Below, piece by piece: positions 32,184-41,873 of a stretch of DNA of 64,000 nucleotides. Made by a program: the position numbers and the translations under genes. The notes under the pieces are model-generated. The model saw only the letters and a list, made by a program, of their open reading frames with translations, ran no database searches and was not told the origin of the DNA. The DNA lies in the NCBI RefSeq assembly GCF_034931365.1, contig NZ_JAYGII010000003.1, positions 116,096 to 180,095 on the forward strand, read 5' to 3'. Positions within the stretch are counted from its first letter, which is position 1; every line of letters begins with the position of its first letter. The DNA is from Natronospira elongata. GTDB lineage: Bacteria; Pseudomonadota; Gammaproteobacteria; Natronospirales; Natronospiraceae.

Positions 32184-34649
32184 ATGTCCGGCCTTGTCTG
32201 GTTTCTCGTCACCATCGCCCTGGCCCTTTCCCTGGCCTATATCCGGGCGAGCCTCCCCGTATGGACCGGCGCCTTCGCCGCCCTGATCGGGGCCAACTGG
32301 CTTATCTCCGGCAGCCTGCCGCTGGTGGCCACCATTGTTTTCCTGGCTGTGGCCATTCCCCTGAACGTCCTGTCCCTGCGGCGGGCAGTGTTCAGCAGCC
32401 GGCTGCTGAACTGGTTCCGTTCGGTCATGCCCCCTATTTCTCAGACCGAGAGGGTGGCCCTGGATGCGGGCAACACCTGGTGGGACGCTGACCTGTTTAC
32501 CGGCCAGCCGGACTGGAACAAGCTCCTGAGCTATCCCTCGCCGCAGCTGACTGACGAGGAACAGGCCTTCGTGGACGGACCCACCGAAGAGCTTTGCAAG
32601 ATGATCGATGACTGGCAGATCACTCATGAGCTCAACGATCTGCCCGCACCGGTGTGGGATTTCCTGCGCGACAACCGTTTCTTCGGCATGATCATTCCCA
32701 AGGAATACGGTGGCCTCGGCTTCTCCGCCCTGGCCCACTCCTCGGTGGTGATGAAGGTTGCCAGTCGCAGTCCTTCCGCCGGTGTGACCGTGATGGTGCC
32801 CAATTCCCTCGGGCCGGGTGAGCTCTTGCTCCATTACGGTACTGACAAACAGAAGGACTACTATCTGCCGCGGCTGGCCAAGGGCGAGGAAATCCCCTGT
32901 TTCGCCCTGACCGGCCCCCATGCCGGCTCCGACGCGGGCGCCATCCCCGATACCGGGATCGTCTGCAAGGGTGAGCACAACGGCAAGGAAGTGCTGGGCT
33001 TCCGGCTCAACTGGGATAAGCGCTATATCACCCTGGCCCCGGTGGCCACCTTGCTGGGCGTGGCCTTCAAGGCCTATGACCCGGATGGACTGTTGGGTGA
33101 CAAGAAGAGCCTGGGCATTACCCTGGCCCTGATCCCCACCGACACGCCGGGCGTGGAGATTGGCGACCGCCATTTCCCCCTCAATGCCTCCTTCCAGAAC
33201 GGACCTACCCGCGGCAAGGATGTGTTCATACCTATGGAATACCTGATCGGGGATCAGGAGTACATCGGTGAGGGCTGGCGCATGCTCATGAACTGCCTGT
33301 CGGTAGGCCGGGCCATCTCCCTCCCGGCCCTGGGCACCGGTGCCGGCAAGCTGTCCAGCCGAGCGACGGGCGCCTATGCCCGGGTTCGCAAGCAGTTCAA
33401 GACCCCCATTGGCAAGTTCGAGGGTGTTGAAGAAGGTCTAGCCCGTATCGGGGCCTACACCTACCGCATGGAAGCCATGCGGCGCATGACTGCCGGCGCC
33501 CTGGATCTGGGTGAAAAACCATCAGTGCTCTCGGCCATTCTCAAGTACCACTGCACCGAGGGCATGCGCCAGGTCGTGGGTGACGCCATGGATATCCACG
33601 GTGGCAAGGGCGTGATGATGGGCCCAGGCAACTACCTGGCCCGCACCTACCAGTCCATTCCCATCAGTATCACGGTGGAGGGTGCCAATATCCTCACCCG
33701 CAGCCTGATGATCTTTGGCCAGGGCGCCATCCGCTGCCACCCCTATCTCCTCAAGGAGATGGAGTGTGTGGGCATGGAAGATGAGGAGCAGGCGGTGCGC
33801 AAGTTTGACCGCGCCCTCTTCTCCCACGTGGGCTTCACCATCAGCAATGCGGTTCGTGCCTTCGTCACCGGCCTGACCCGGGGTCTGTTCATCCGCACGC
33901 CTGAAGCGGGTGAGGTCAGCCGTTATTATCGTCAGTTCTCTCGCATGAGTGCGGCCTTCGCCTTCTCCGCCGATGTGACGCTGCTGTTGCTTGGCGGCGA
34001 ACTCAAGCGCAAGGAGAAACTCTCCGCCCGCTTCGGTGATGTCCTCAGCCACCTTTACATGGGCTCGAGCATGCTCAAGCAGTTCGAAGACCAGGGTCGT
34101 CCTGCTTCGGACCTGCCCATGCTCCACTGGGCCTGTCAGGAATCGCTGTACATCATCGAAGACCGGCTGAACGAGATCTTCCGCAACTTCCCGTCCCCGC
34201 TGCTGGGTCGGCTGGTGAAGCTGGTAGTCATGCCCACCGGACGCAGTTTCCGTCGTCCCAGTGACCGTCTCGGTCACGAGGTGGCTTCCCTGCTGCTGAC
34301 CCCCTCCGCGGCACGCGACCGCCTGACTCGTGGCGTCTGGAGCAGCAAGGACCCCGAGGACCCGGTAGGCAGGGTGGAATATGCCATGGATCGCATGATT
34401 ACCGCCGAACCGCTGGAGGCCCGTCTTCAGAAAGGCCTGGGCGTGCGGCTGTCGGCAGCCAATCTGGAAGATACCGTCAAGCGCGGCGTGGCCGAGGACG
34501 TTATCTCCGAACAGGAGGGCGCAATCATCCTCGAAGCCGCCAAGGCGATGGCCGCCGCGATTGCCGTGGATGAGCTGCCGGCCGAGCGGGAACCGGAGGC
34601 CCATGGCAGCTCGGCCCGCCAGGGTGAGGCAGCCAAAGCCACCGGCTAA
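32184..34649 (+). CDS. fadE: Acyl-CoA dehydrogenase FadE
   Basis: 821 residues from the ATG at 32184 with an AGGAGG site. It is the large gammaproteobacterial FadE type: an N-terminal hydrophobic stretch with two or three membrane segments (about 1-65), an acyl-CoA dehydrogenase core (FFGMIIPKEYGGLGFSAL, FALTGPHAGSDAGAIPDTG, the FAD-binding VEEGLARIGAY and MDIHGGKGVMMGPGNYL, with the catalytic Glu region following), and a C-terminal DUF1974 domain of about 270 residues. It catalyses the first step of fatty-acid beta-oxidation at the membrane. Monocistronic, ending in a strong terminator. Confidence 0.95.
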   Translation: MSGLVWFLVTIALALSLAYIRASLPVWTGAFAALIGANWLISGSLPLVATIVFLAVAIPLNVLSLRRAVFSSRLLNWFRSVMPPISQTERVALDAGNTWWDADLFTGQPDWNKLLSYPSPQLTDEEQAFVDGPTEELCKMIDDWQITHELNDLPAPVWDFLRDNRFFGMIIPKEYGGLGFSALAHSSVVMKVASRSPSAGVTVMVPNSLGPGELLLHYGTDKQKDYYLPRLAKGEEIPCFALTGPHAGSDAGAIPDTGIVCKGEHNGKEVLGFRLNWDKRYITLAPVATLLGVAFKAYDPDGLLGDKKSLGITLALIPTDTPGVEIGDRHFPLNASFQNGPTRGKDVFIPMEYLIGDQEYIGEGWRMLMNCLSVGRAISLPALGTGAGKLSSRATGAYARVRKQFKTPIGKFEGVEEGLARIGAYTYRMEAMRRMTAGALDLGEKPSVLSAILKYHCTEGMRQVVGDAMDIHGGKGVMMGPGNYLARTYQSIPISITVEGANILTRSLMIFGQGAIRCHPYLLKEMECVGMEDEEQAVRKFDRALFSHVGFTISNAVRAFVTGLTRGLFIRTPEAGEVSRYYRQFSRMSAAFAFSADVTLLLLGGELKRKEKLSARFGDVLSHLYMGSSMLKQFEDQGRPASDLPMLHWACQESLYIIEDRLNEIFRNFPSPLLGRLVKLVVMPTGRSFRRPSDRLGHEVASLLLTPSAARDRLTRGVWSSKDPEDPVGRVEYAMDRMITAEPLEARLQKGLGVRLSAANLEDTVKRGVAEDVISEQEGAIILEAAKAMAAAIAVDELPAEREPEAHGSSARQGEAAKATG

Positions 34650-34674
34650 TTGATTGCCACCATGCTGCAAGCAC

Positions 34675-34706
34675 AAAGGCCCCACCTTGCGGTGGGGCCT
34701 TTTTTA
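34675..34706 (+). terminator. Intrinsic terminator after fadE
   Basis: Stem AAAGGCCCCACC / GGTGGGGCCTTT with TTGC loop and T6. Confidence 0.92.
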
Positions 34707-34753
34707 TCGTTAAACATTCAGGAAAAACCCCAAGGAAATGCTGATTCAGGGAT

Positions 34754-37282
34754 TCACGAATCATCCCGGGGCAAGCGCTCTCCCGTTCGAATCAGATCAG
34801 CCACATCCTCGGCCATTAAGGGGCGGCTAAAGTAAAAGCCCTGCATCAGACGACAGCCCGCTTCGATCAACAGGTCTCGTTGGACCGACTGTTCGATACC
34901 CTCGGCAATCACCTTAAGACCAAGGGCGCTGGCCATGCTGATGGCCGCACCGGTAATGGCCTCGTCCTCACTTGAGCTCGCAATGTCCCGAACGAAGGAG
35001 CGGTCCAGTTTGAGAATATCCACCGGCAGGCGTTTCAGCTGACCCAGGGAAGAACTACCGGTGCCGAAATCATCCATGGCCACCCGCACCCCATGCTCCC
35101 GCAGGCGATCAAAAACTGCCTGATACTGTTGTTGACCAATCAGCACATCACTCTCGGTCACCTCCGCAACCAGGCGGTTTGCATCAATGCCATTGCGACT
35201 CAGACTGCGATCCACCATGCCGGGCAGGCCACCATGACGACATTGCACCATGGAAAAATTGACGCTCATGGTGAGGTCTTCACCCTCAAGCTGATCCCAC
35301 TCACCCAACTGAGCCAAGGCCCGGTCCAACACCCATTCCCCGATGGGCACAATCAAACCGGTTTCCTCGGCCAAGGGAATGAATTCACCCGGCGACACCA
35401 TGGTGCCATCAGGGCGTTGCCAGCGAACCAGGGCCTCAACTCCCATGAGGCTGCCGGTTTCCGATTGCACGATAGGCTGATAATGGAGTACGAAATCCTG
35501 CTCCTCCACGGCTCGCCGCAATTCATTGTCCATTGACAGGCGACGCACCGCTCGCTCCCGAAGCTCAGGAGTGAAGAAGGCGTAGCGGTTTCGCCCCTGC
35601 TTCTTGGCTTCATACATGGCCGCATCCGCATTCTGCAGCAGCCGTTCGGCTTCCTCGGCATGATCGGGAAAGAGGGAGATACCGATACTGCAGGTCAGGG
35701 TCACTTCGGTATTGCCCAACATGACCGGTCTCACCAGGCCCTTGCGGATGCGGTTGGCAATGCCACGCAGGGTCTCCAGGCTTTCCACCCCGTGGACAAT
35801 CACCGTGAACTCATCACCGGCCAGGCGGGCTACCCAATCACCCTCCCGGGTACTGTCCAGTAGACGCTGGGCAATCTCCTGCAGCACCACATCGCCGGCA
35901 TGGTGCCCCAGAGAGTCATTCACGGCCTTGAAGCGATCCAGGTCCACAAACAGCAGTCCCACCCTCTCCCCTTCCCTGGCTGCCGATTGCAGGGACCGCT
36001 GGAAGAATTCGTGGAAGGCATTTCGATTGGGCAGCCGGGTCAGACCATCCAGGGTTGCCATTTCCCGCAGGCGATGCTGAGCCTGTCGTCGGTCGGCAGC
36101 GGCAAGTGCCAGGGAAATGAAGTCAACGGCGGAACTGATGAAGTTGTCATCGTCTTCCGTCCAGAAGCGTTGAATCCGGGACTCGGCCATGAGAAAACCG
36201 CGAATGCGGCCACCACGCCGGAAGGGGGTCACCAGGGCAGAATAGACCCCATTGGGTCGAAAATAGTCTTCTCGATACAGGGCGGCTCTCGGATCAGCGT
36301 TGACGTCGGAGAGCACTAGTGTCCTGGTCTTCTCCAATTCCCGTCGGCTTTCGGCATCGATTCGGATATCGAAGCTTTCATCAGGCTGCTGCCTGGCCTG
36401 GTCCCCGTCCAGAATCATTCTGGCCCGAAACAGCTCCTGGTCCAGATTCAGATCCCAGACCGAGACCCTTGTCACCGCCAGTCCCCGTGCCACCCCGCGA
36501 GCCACCCCGACAATAGCGGCTTCCAGGTCACCCTCGGCAATAACCGGGTTACGCGCCAATTCCATGAGAATGAGTTTTCGGCGATGGTTGGTGGTCTCAC
36601 GCCGCCGCAGCTCCGACTCCACCCGTCGCCGCTCCTCCACTTCGGTACGCAAGGACTCGGCCACCGATGCATAAGAAAAACGCGCACTAGTCGCTTCAAC
36701 CTGATCTCTGTTGATGCGCGGCGCCGCCAGCCCCAAAACCACCGCCGCCAATGCCACCAGGCCGGCGGTAATCTGGCTCAAGGGCTCGCCCACAAAAACC
36801 AATCGAAGGAAAACAGGCAAGAGAAAACATGCCAGGGCCAACTGAAACATCCACAGAGCCGGAGCCAGAAGAGGCAATGCAACACCGGAGATAGCCACCA
36901 TGGACAGGGCAATTATGACCTGGAACTCTGGCTCATCCAGCGGGAAAAACAGGGCGCCGGCTACCCCCCAGATCGGCGCGGCAACTGCCAGGCCCACGCC
37001 AAAGGCGATCAGCCAGGTTCGTGGTCGGTTGATATGGCCGCGATAATGAAAAAAGGCCAGGGCCAGGGCCAGACGGCAGAACTCCACCAGACACAGGGTG
37101 ATAGCCCACGCCATCGCCACACCGGTCTCGACCACTTCCCGGAACAGGGCCGCAAGCAGGAATGCCGCAGGAATGCTGACCACGTGGACCGGCAGGGAAT
37201 AGCTGAACAAGCGCCGGACCATCTCCGATTGGACCCGCGCATTAACATCCCTGTCAGTTACGGTGACCTTCTTGGCTTCCAT
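34754..37282 (-). CDS. Membrane GAF-GGDEF-EAL protein (c-di-GMP synthase/phosphodiesterase)
   Basis: 842 residues from the ATG at 37282 (AGGTGGGA upstream). The order is about six N-terminal membrane segments (residues ~25-190), a short coiled region, a GAF-type sensor (about 230-390), GGDEF (about 405-565) and EAL (about 580-830). The GGDEF loop reads AGDEF, a variant found in active cyclases; the I-site RxxD is not obvious. All EAL catalytic motifs are intact: EALVRW, NFS, EVTES, DDFGTG, KLDRSF, EGIE, QGFYFS. Both activities are possible, with hydrolysis the safer call. The signal sensed is unknown. Confidence 0.93.
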   Translation of the reverse strand: MEAKKVTVTDRDVNARVQSEMVRRLFSYSLPVHVVSIPAAFLLAALFREVVETGVAMAWAITLCLVEFCRLALALAFFHYRGHINRPRTWLIAFGVGLAVAAPIWGVAGALFFPLDEPEFQVIIALSMVAISGVALPLLAPALWMFQLALACFLLPVFLRLVFVGEPLSQITAGLVALAAVVLGLAAPRINRDQVEATSARFSYASVAESLRTEVEERRRVESELRRRETTNHRRKLILMELARNPVIAEGDLEAAIVGVARGVARGLAVTRVSVWDLNLDQELFRARMILDGDQARQQPDESFDIRIDAESRRELEKTRTLVLSDVNADPRAALYREDYFRPNGVYSALVTPFRRGGRIRGFLMAESRIQRFWTEDDDNFISSAVDFISLALAAADRRQAQHRLREMATLDGLTRLPNRNAFHEFFQRSLQSAAREGERVGLLFVDLDRFKAVNDSLGHHAGDVVLQEIAQRLLDSTREGDWVARLAGDEFTVIVHGVESLETLRGIANRIRKGLVRPVMLGNTEVTLTCSIGISLFPDHAEEAERLLQNADAAMYEAKKQGRNRYAFFTPELRERAVRRLSMDNELRRAVEEQDFVLHYQPIVQSETGSLMGVEALVRWQRPDGTMVSPGEFIPLAEETGLIVPIGEWVLDRALAQLGEWDQLEGEDLTMSVNFSMVQCRHGGLPGMVDRSLSRNGIDANRLVAEVTESDVLIGQQQYQAVFDRLREHGVRVAMDDFGTGSSSLGQLKRLPVDILKLDRSFVRDIASSSEDEAITGAAISMASALGLKVIAEGIEQSVQRDLLIEAGCRLMQGFYFSRPLMAEDVADLIRTGERLPRDDS

Positions 37283-37446
37283 CTGGTCCCACCTATTGCC
37301 AACCCGAGAACCCATCCTTTGCCGTGACCATGCAGGGAAACCGGTTTCGGAAATCCCCTATTGGTCCACCAGGTCCATGCGGTAGACTGCCGTCAGGTAA
37401 ACAACATGCCCAAAAACGGCCCGTTGGGCAAATCAGGAGGTAGGAG

Positions 37447-37824
37447 ATGGAACAGCGACGCGGCATCACGCTGATTGGCTTGACCTGCCTTCTGGCTTTC
37501 ACGACCGCCTGCGCGGGCTTCATTCAAGATCGACAAACCAGGGATCGCCAGGCGAGAATCGAACGGGCCATTCAGGATGATGCCACCTGCCGCCAGCAAG
37601 GCCGTGAATTCCCCTCTACCGCCTACACCCGCTGCCGGCAATCCTTACAGGATCAACGGGAGTGGCGTCAGTTGCGCGCCCTGGAGATACTGGAGCCAGA
37701 GCCCATGGGCGCCGGCGTTCGTGACCCCTTCCACCGCCCGTCGAGCGAAAGGGGTGATTTCCGCTGCGAAAAACGCCGCTGGGAAGAAACCGAGTGGATT
37801 GAGTGTGGTGTGTATCCCAATTAA
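37447..37824 (+). CDS. Small Cys-containing lipoprotein, function unknown
   Basis: 125 residues, start ATG with AGGAGGTAGGAG upstream. The N-terminus RRGITLIGLTCLLAFTTACAG has a lipobox (TTAC, Cys about residue 22). The mature part is rich in Arg, Glu and Gln with four further Cys (near residues 48, 63, 107 and 120) that could form disulfides in the periplasm. No family recognised. The upstream gap (37283-37446) holds a small hairpin GCCCAA-N10-TTGGGC (37408-37429). Confidence 0.65.
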   Translation: MEQRRGITLIGLTCLLAFTTACAGFIQDRQTRDRQARIERAIQDDATCRQQGREFPSTAYTRCRQSLQDQREWRQLRALEILEPEPMGAGVRDPFHRPSSERGDFRCEKRRWEETEWIECGVYPN

Positions 37825-37841
37825 GCACAGGGAGCCAGCGT

Positions 37842-38342
37842 CTAGCCCCGGGATGCCTCCCACTCATCGACAGCAGTGCCAAGACGACGCGCACAAGCCC
37901 GCAAATGCGCAATTGCGTCTTCATTGGCCTCGGTGCGCAGGGCTTCCCAGGCTTGATCCAGGTATTCCTCACCTGTCCTCGCGATACCGTCGTCTTCCAG
38001 CATCTGTGCTGCACGGCGCAAGGCACCCAGGCACTCATCCACACTGGCCTCATCCAGCTCGGATTCCGTAAAAACCAGAGCACAGGCCCCCAGGGGCGCC
38101 GCATCCAGGGCCCGGTCCTCGGAGGTTTGCTGATCGAGGGGCACGCTGTGCCGATAACGCGCCACCAGACCTTCAACCATCCAGACCAGGGCCAGCATGG
38201 AGGCCATGTCATTGAAAAGGTGAGGATCACCGCGCTCGGCAGCGGTCTCCGCCGCTGCCGCCAGCGCTGGCGCTACGACCAGCCGGTACTCACCGGAAGC
38301 CAGTCGCAGAGAATCTGGCGCACTTGTGGGGGTCTCATTCAT
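37842..38342 (-). CDS. Acidic hypothetical protein downstream of yigZ
   Basis: 166 residues from the ATG at 38342, which overlaps the 3' end of the yigZ-family gene by 8 bases, so the two are likely coupled. It is predicted mostly helical, Ala/Glu/Asp-rich, with no membrane segment or signal peptide. It resembles small all-helical repeat-type cytoplasmic proteins, but no family is recognised. It converges with the small lipoprotein gene. Confidence 0.65.
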   Translation of the reverse strand: MNETPTSAPDSLRLASGEYRLVVAPALAAAAETAAERGDPHLFNDMASMLALVWMVEGLVARYRHSVPLDQQTSEDRALDAAPLGACALVFTESELDEASVDECLGALRRAAQMLEDDGIARTGEEYLDQAWEALRTEANEDAIAHLRACARRLGTAVDEWEASRG

Positions 38343-39006
38343 GCCGGCTTTCGTCCTCCAGTTTGATTTCAATGCGGCCGCTGCTGGCCTGGGTCAATTC
38401 ATTATCCAGGGCTGACAGGCAGCGTGCGGGTAACTGGGCGCGGATGTGCACCCGCTCACCGTAGTCCACCTCAAGCGCCTGAGCCTCGTGAGCCAGCAGC
38501 TGGCGGCGCACCAGACTTTCGTGCTCGAAATCCAGGACCAGCTGCAGCTCCCGGCTGGGCTCCCGCCAGCTCAGTTCAGTGGCGTCCAAAGCCCGTTGCA
38601 CTGCGGCCCCGTAGGCTCTGACCAGGCCTCCCGCGCCCAGCTTGATACCACCGAAATACCGAATCACCACTACTACCGTGTCACCCAGCCCCTTGTGTTC
38701 CAGCACCGACAACATGGGACGGCCGGCGGTGCCGGCTGGCTCGCCCGCATCGTGGCTGCCCATCTCCGCACCGCCCAGGGGATTGCCGGCCACAAAGGCC
38801 CAGCAGACATGGCGGGCATCGGGATAGCGGCGGCGGCAATCCTCGACAAAGGCCATCGCCGCTGCTCGACTGTCGGCCCGGCCGAGGCGGGTGATGAAAC
38901 GGCTGCGCTTGATCTCCAGCTCGGTTTCCACCGACCCGGCGGGATGCTGGTACGGGGTTTCGCTCACGGCCTGCTCGCGCGCTTGGGTGGAAGGGAATGT
39001 TATCAT
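38335..39006 (-). CDS. yigZ: YigZ / IMPACT family protein
   Basis: 223 residues from the ATG at 39006; a GTG at 38967 is a possible shorter start. The UPF0029/IMPACT signature is clear: EIKRSRFITRLGRADSRAAAMAFVEDCRRRYPDARHVCWAF, then DAGEPAGTAGRPML and VVVVIRYFGGIKLGAGGLVRAY (about residues 100-140), followed by the C-terminal DUF1949 domain. The bacterial role is unsettled; structures resemble EF-G domain IV and RNA-binding is suspected. It is divergent from thiI. Confidence 0.88.
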   Translation of the reverse strand: MITFPSTQAREQAVSETPYQHPAGSVETELEIKRSRFITRLGRADSRAAAMAFVEDCRRRYPDARHVCWAFVAGNPLGGAEMGSHDAGEPAGTAGRPMLSVLEHKGLGDTVVVVIRYFGGIKLGAGGLVRAYGAAVQRALDATELSWREPSRELQLVLDFEHESLVRRQLLAHEAQALEVDYGERVHIRAQLPARCLSALDNELTQASSGRIEIKLEDESRHE

Positions 39007-39062
39007 GGGCGGCTTTCCACGCATGCTGCGTGGCGACCCAAGCAACCGGATCCGTCAACGTC

Positions 39063-40325
39063 GTGGCCATTCTTCAGGACAAGATAAACCGAATTCTGCT
39101 GACCTATGGTGAACTGGCCCTCAAGGGCCGCAACCTGGACGACTTCAAGCGCCGTCTGCAGGACAATCTGCGTCTTCGTCTGGCGTTCGCGGGCCCCGGC
39201 TGGACGGTCCGCTGGCGACATAAGCGCCTGTTCGTGGAAGTCCCTGAACAGGGGCGGGAACAGTTGCCTGCGGTGCTGACGGCGCTGCAGGAGGTAGCGG
39301 GCCTGGCCTGGATTCATCCCTGCCGCTGGTTGCCGGGCGACCCGCGCCCCAGCACGGAGCACCTCCCTCAACTGGAATCCTGGTTGCTGGAAATGGCCCG
39401 GGCGAGTTACCGCCCGGGTGATCGCTTCCGGGTCACGGTCAATCGGGCCGACAAGCGTTTCCCGGGCCGCTCCAACGCCCTGGAACAGGAGTGGGGCGCA
39501 CGCCTCATCCAGGAGACCGATTGGGATCAGGTCAGCCTGCGCCGCCCGGAGCGCAATTTTCAGCTCAATATCTATCCCGAGGGCTGCTACCTGTTCTGTG
39601 AGCGGCTGCCGGGGATGGGCGGGCTGCCGGTAGGCAGCGGTGGTCGGCTGATGACCATGCTGAGCGGAGGCATAGACTCTCCGGTCGCGGCCTGGATGAT
39701 GGCCAAACGCGGCTGTAGCCAGGATTTCATCCATTTCACCGCGACCCACCAACAACAGAACGACCCGGCCAGCAACAAGGTGGTGGACATGGTCCGTCAC
39801 CTGAGTCGTTTTACCATCCGCTCTCGACTCTATCTGGTGCCCTATACCCATTTCGATCTGGCCATGCTGGCCTCTCCCAGCCCCTATGGCGTCATTCTGT
39901 TTCGCCGCTTCATGGCTCGGGTGGCGGAAAGCCTCTGCCAGGAGACCGGTGGACTGGCTCTGCTCAACGGCGACAGTCTGGGGCAGGTGGCCTCCCAGAC
40001 GCTGGAGAACATGGTGAGCAAGTCGCGGGCGGTGACCCTGCCCATCCTCCGCCCCCTGGTAGGTATGGACAAGCAGGAGATAATCGATATCGCTCGACGG
40101 ATCGGCACTTTTGAGAATGCCATCCAGCCCTACAAGGACTGTTGCGCACTGATTGAACAGTCACCCAAGACACGCTCCGAACATGGGCGCCTGAGCCGGG
40201 AGGAAAAGGACGCCTTTGACGACTACGAAGGGCTGATCCGTGACAGCCTAGCCGAGGCAAGGCGGCTGGATTTCCAGTGCGGGGAAGCGGTCGATCCTGA
40301 TAGCAAGGACCCACTCAGGGGCTGA
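39063..40325 (+). CDS. thiI: tRNA 4-thiouridine synthase ThiI, without rhodanese domain
   Basis: 420 residues from the GTG at 39063, selected because the family N-terminus (ILLTYGELALKGRN) follows directly. A ferredoxin-like/THUMP region (about 1-165) precedes the PP-loop adenylating domain MLSGGIDSPVAAWMMAKRGC (about 198-217). ThiI adenylates U8 of tRNA and inserts sulfur. The E. coli enzyme has a C-terminal rhodanese domain with catalytic Cys456 that also serves thiazole synthesis. This protein ends at about 420 residues without it, so it is probably limited to tRNA thiolation or uses another sulfur carrier. Confidence 0.9.
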   Translation: MAILQDKINRILLTYGELALKGRNLDDFKRRLQDNLRLRLAFAGPGWTVRWRHKRLFVEVPEQGREQLPAVLTALQEVAGLAWIHPCRWLPGDPRPSTEHLPQLESWLLEMARASYRPGDRFRVTVNRADKRFPGRSNALEQEWGARLIQETDWDQVSLRRPERNFQLNIYPEGCYLFCERLPGMGGLPVGSGGRLMTMLSGGIDSPVAAWMMAKRGCSQDFIHFTATHQQQNDPASNKVVDMVRHLSRFTIRSRLYLVPYTHFDLAMLASPSPYGVILFRRFMARVAESLCQETGGLALLNGDSLGQVASQTLENMVSKSRAVTLPILRPLVGMDKQEIIDIARRIGTFENAIQPYKDCCALIEQSPKTRSEHGRLSREEKDAFDDYEGLIRDSLAEARRLDFQCGEAVDPDSKDPLRG

Positions 40326-40337
40326 CGAAGGAAAGCG

Positions 40338-41873
40338 CTAGAGGTTCCTGAAGACCTGCTCCGGGCCCACGCAACGGTCAGGCAGCCGCGCCCGTCCTGG
40401 TGCCCGTAGAAAATCGACGACCGCATCGGCAATACAATCGTTATCGAAAACCAGACCATGAGTCCGACCCTCGGCAAGCAGCAAATGACTCTGGGACAGA
40501 TGTGACTGCTGGTGACGCGCCCACTCCTTGGGGGTGACAGGATCCAACTCGCCGGCCAACAGCAACACCGGCAGATCGGCCTGCACAGGCTGGCGAAAGG
40601 CCTCGCCATCGAATTGACCGCTATCCCAGCCATTGACGCAGGGATGATGGCGCCAGATGGACTCGGGAAAGCTCGCCTCAAGCCCAAGAGCCTGGACTGC
40701 CTGATCCATGCGCGCCGGATCCGAAACCGCCGATTCCTCGCAGATCGATGCCCAATAAACTGCATCCCGTCGGTCCGGATCCAGGGCCGGCCCCACGACC
40801 TGGCTCAGCAGGCCGGCAAGATCCCTGAAATCGTCGCCGGCAGCAGCCACGATGGCCGCCGGCAGGGCTGCCAGGCTGTCGTCAAATACCTGGGCCGCGA
40901 AGACGAGATCGGCATAGCGCTTGCCGTCGAGCCAGAGCGGCTGTGGCGGGCGTCCGTTCAGCTCCAGCAACAGCAGCTCGGGTTCCCGGTCAAGTCGCGA
41001 CTGGAGCTGTTCATGGGCCTCAGCCAAGGCCGGGCCGGGGCAATCCGGCTCTGCCTGGCAACGATCCAAAAGACGATCCCAGGCATCGGCATAAACCGTC
41101 GGCAATGTAATGATGGGATCCCGGTCGGTGGGAAAGACACCATCCAGTACGGCAGCCGAGAAGCGCTCGGGCCGTTGCCGCAACAGGGCCAGCGCCATGC
41201 GCGAACCATGGGAAAGGCCCAGCAGACGAGCCTGCTGATCACCGACCGCCGCGAGCATGCCGGGCACATCACCAAGCATGTGACGGGCGGCGAAGTCGGC
41301 CGGATCCAGACCGTCGGCCTGCAGCCTGTTCCGGCACGCCGCCAGCATCTCGCGACTGGCCACCGCCTCCTCCTCAGGCGTCAGTGGCCGGGCCATGATA
41401 TCGCTCACCAGCGCGGCCCGGTCCGGGCAGGCGGTGCCGGGCCGGGCATTGCCGGTGCCGCGGGGGTCGAAAATCAATAGCCGCCCCGGAAAACGATGGG
41501 CCTGCATCCAGGCTGCCCACAGCCAGGCACTGTCCGCATCCGTCCCGCCGGGGGCACCGGGCCCGCCCGGCAGATGAATGGTCAGAGGGGCGTAGGGAGG
41601 CTCACCGTCCCGGCGCAACTCGACAAGGGGCAGCTGAATCGGCTCGCCGCCCTCTGTCCGGACACCGGTATCGTAATCGCTGCAACGGGCAGTGACGCCG
41701 GCGGGCAGGCGGAATTGGCAATCCCGCCATTGCAGATCCTCGCTGGCAAGCGGCGGGCGGGGCTGGCTGCCATCCAGGGCCGGCCCGTCCGGCACAGCGG
41801 GACGCAACAGCCAGGAAGCCAGAAGCAGCACGGCCAGCAGAATGCTGCCGGCAAGCGCGAGCTTCAGAGGCAC
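40338..41873 (-). CDS. Alpha/beta hydrolase, tripeptidyl-aminopeptidase/prolyl-aminopeptidase-like
   Basis: 511 residues with an N-terminal membrane anchor or uncleaved signal (about residues 4-23). Landmarks of this S33-type family are IHLPGGPGAPGGTDAD (oxyanion hole), FDPRGTGNARPG, the nucleophile elbow LLGLSHGSRMALALL (Ser about residue 218), and the C-terminal TAP-like part LLAGELDPVTP (Asp) and EGRTHGLVFDNDC (His). It is likely a periplasmic or membrane-bound peptidase or esterase; the substrate is unknown. Its start overlaps the end of the upstream lipoprotein gene by 10 bases, forming an operon with the two genes before it. Confidence 0.87.
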   Translation of the reverse strand: MPLKLALAGSILLAVLLLASWLLRPAVPDGPALDGSQPRPPLASEDLQWRDCQFRLPAGVTARCSDYDTGVRTEGGEPIQLPLVELRRDGEPPYAPLTIHLPGGPGAPGGTDADSAWLWAAWMQAHRFPGRLLIFDPRGTGNARPGTACPDRAALVSDIMARPLTPEEEAVASREMLAACRNRLQADGLDPADFAARHMLGDVPGMLAAVGDQQARLLGLSHGSRMALALLRQRPERFSAAVLDGVFPTDRDPIITLPTVYADAWDRLLDRCQAEPDCPGPALAEAHEQLQSRLDREPELLLLELNGRPPQPLWLDGKRYADLVFAAQVFDDSLAALPAAIVAAAGDDFRDLAGLLSQVVGPALDPDRRDAVYWASICEESAVSDPARMDQAVQALGLEASFPESIWRHHPCVNGWDSGQFDGEAFRQPVQADLPVLLLAGELDPVTPKEWARHQQSHLSQSHLLLAEGRTHGLVFDNDCIADAVVDFLRAPGRARLPDRCVGPEQVFRNL

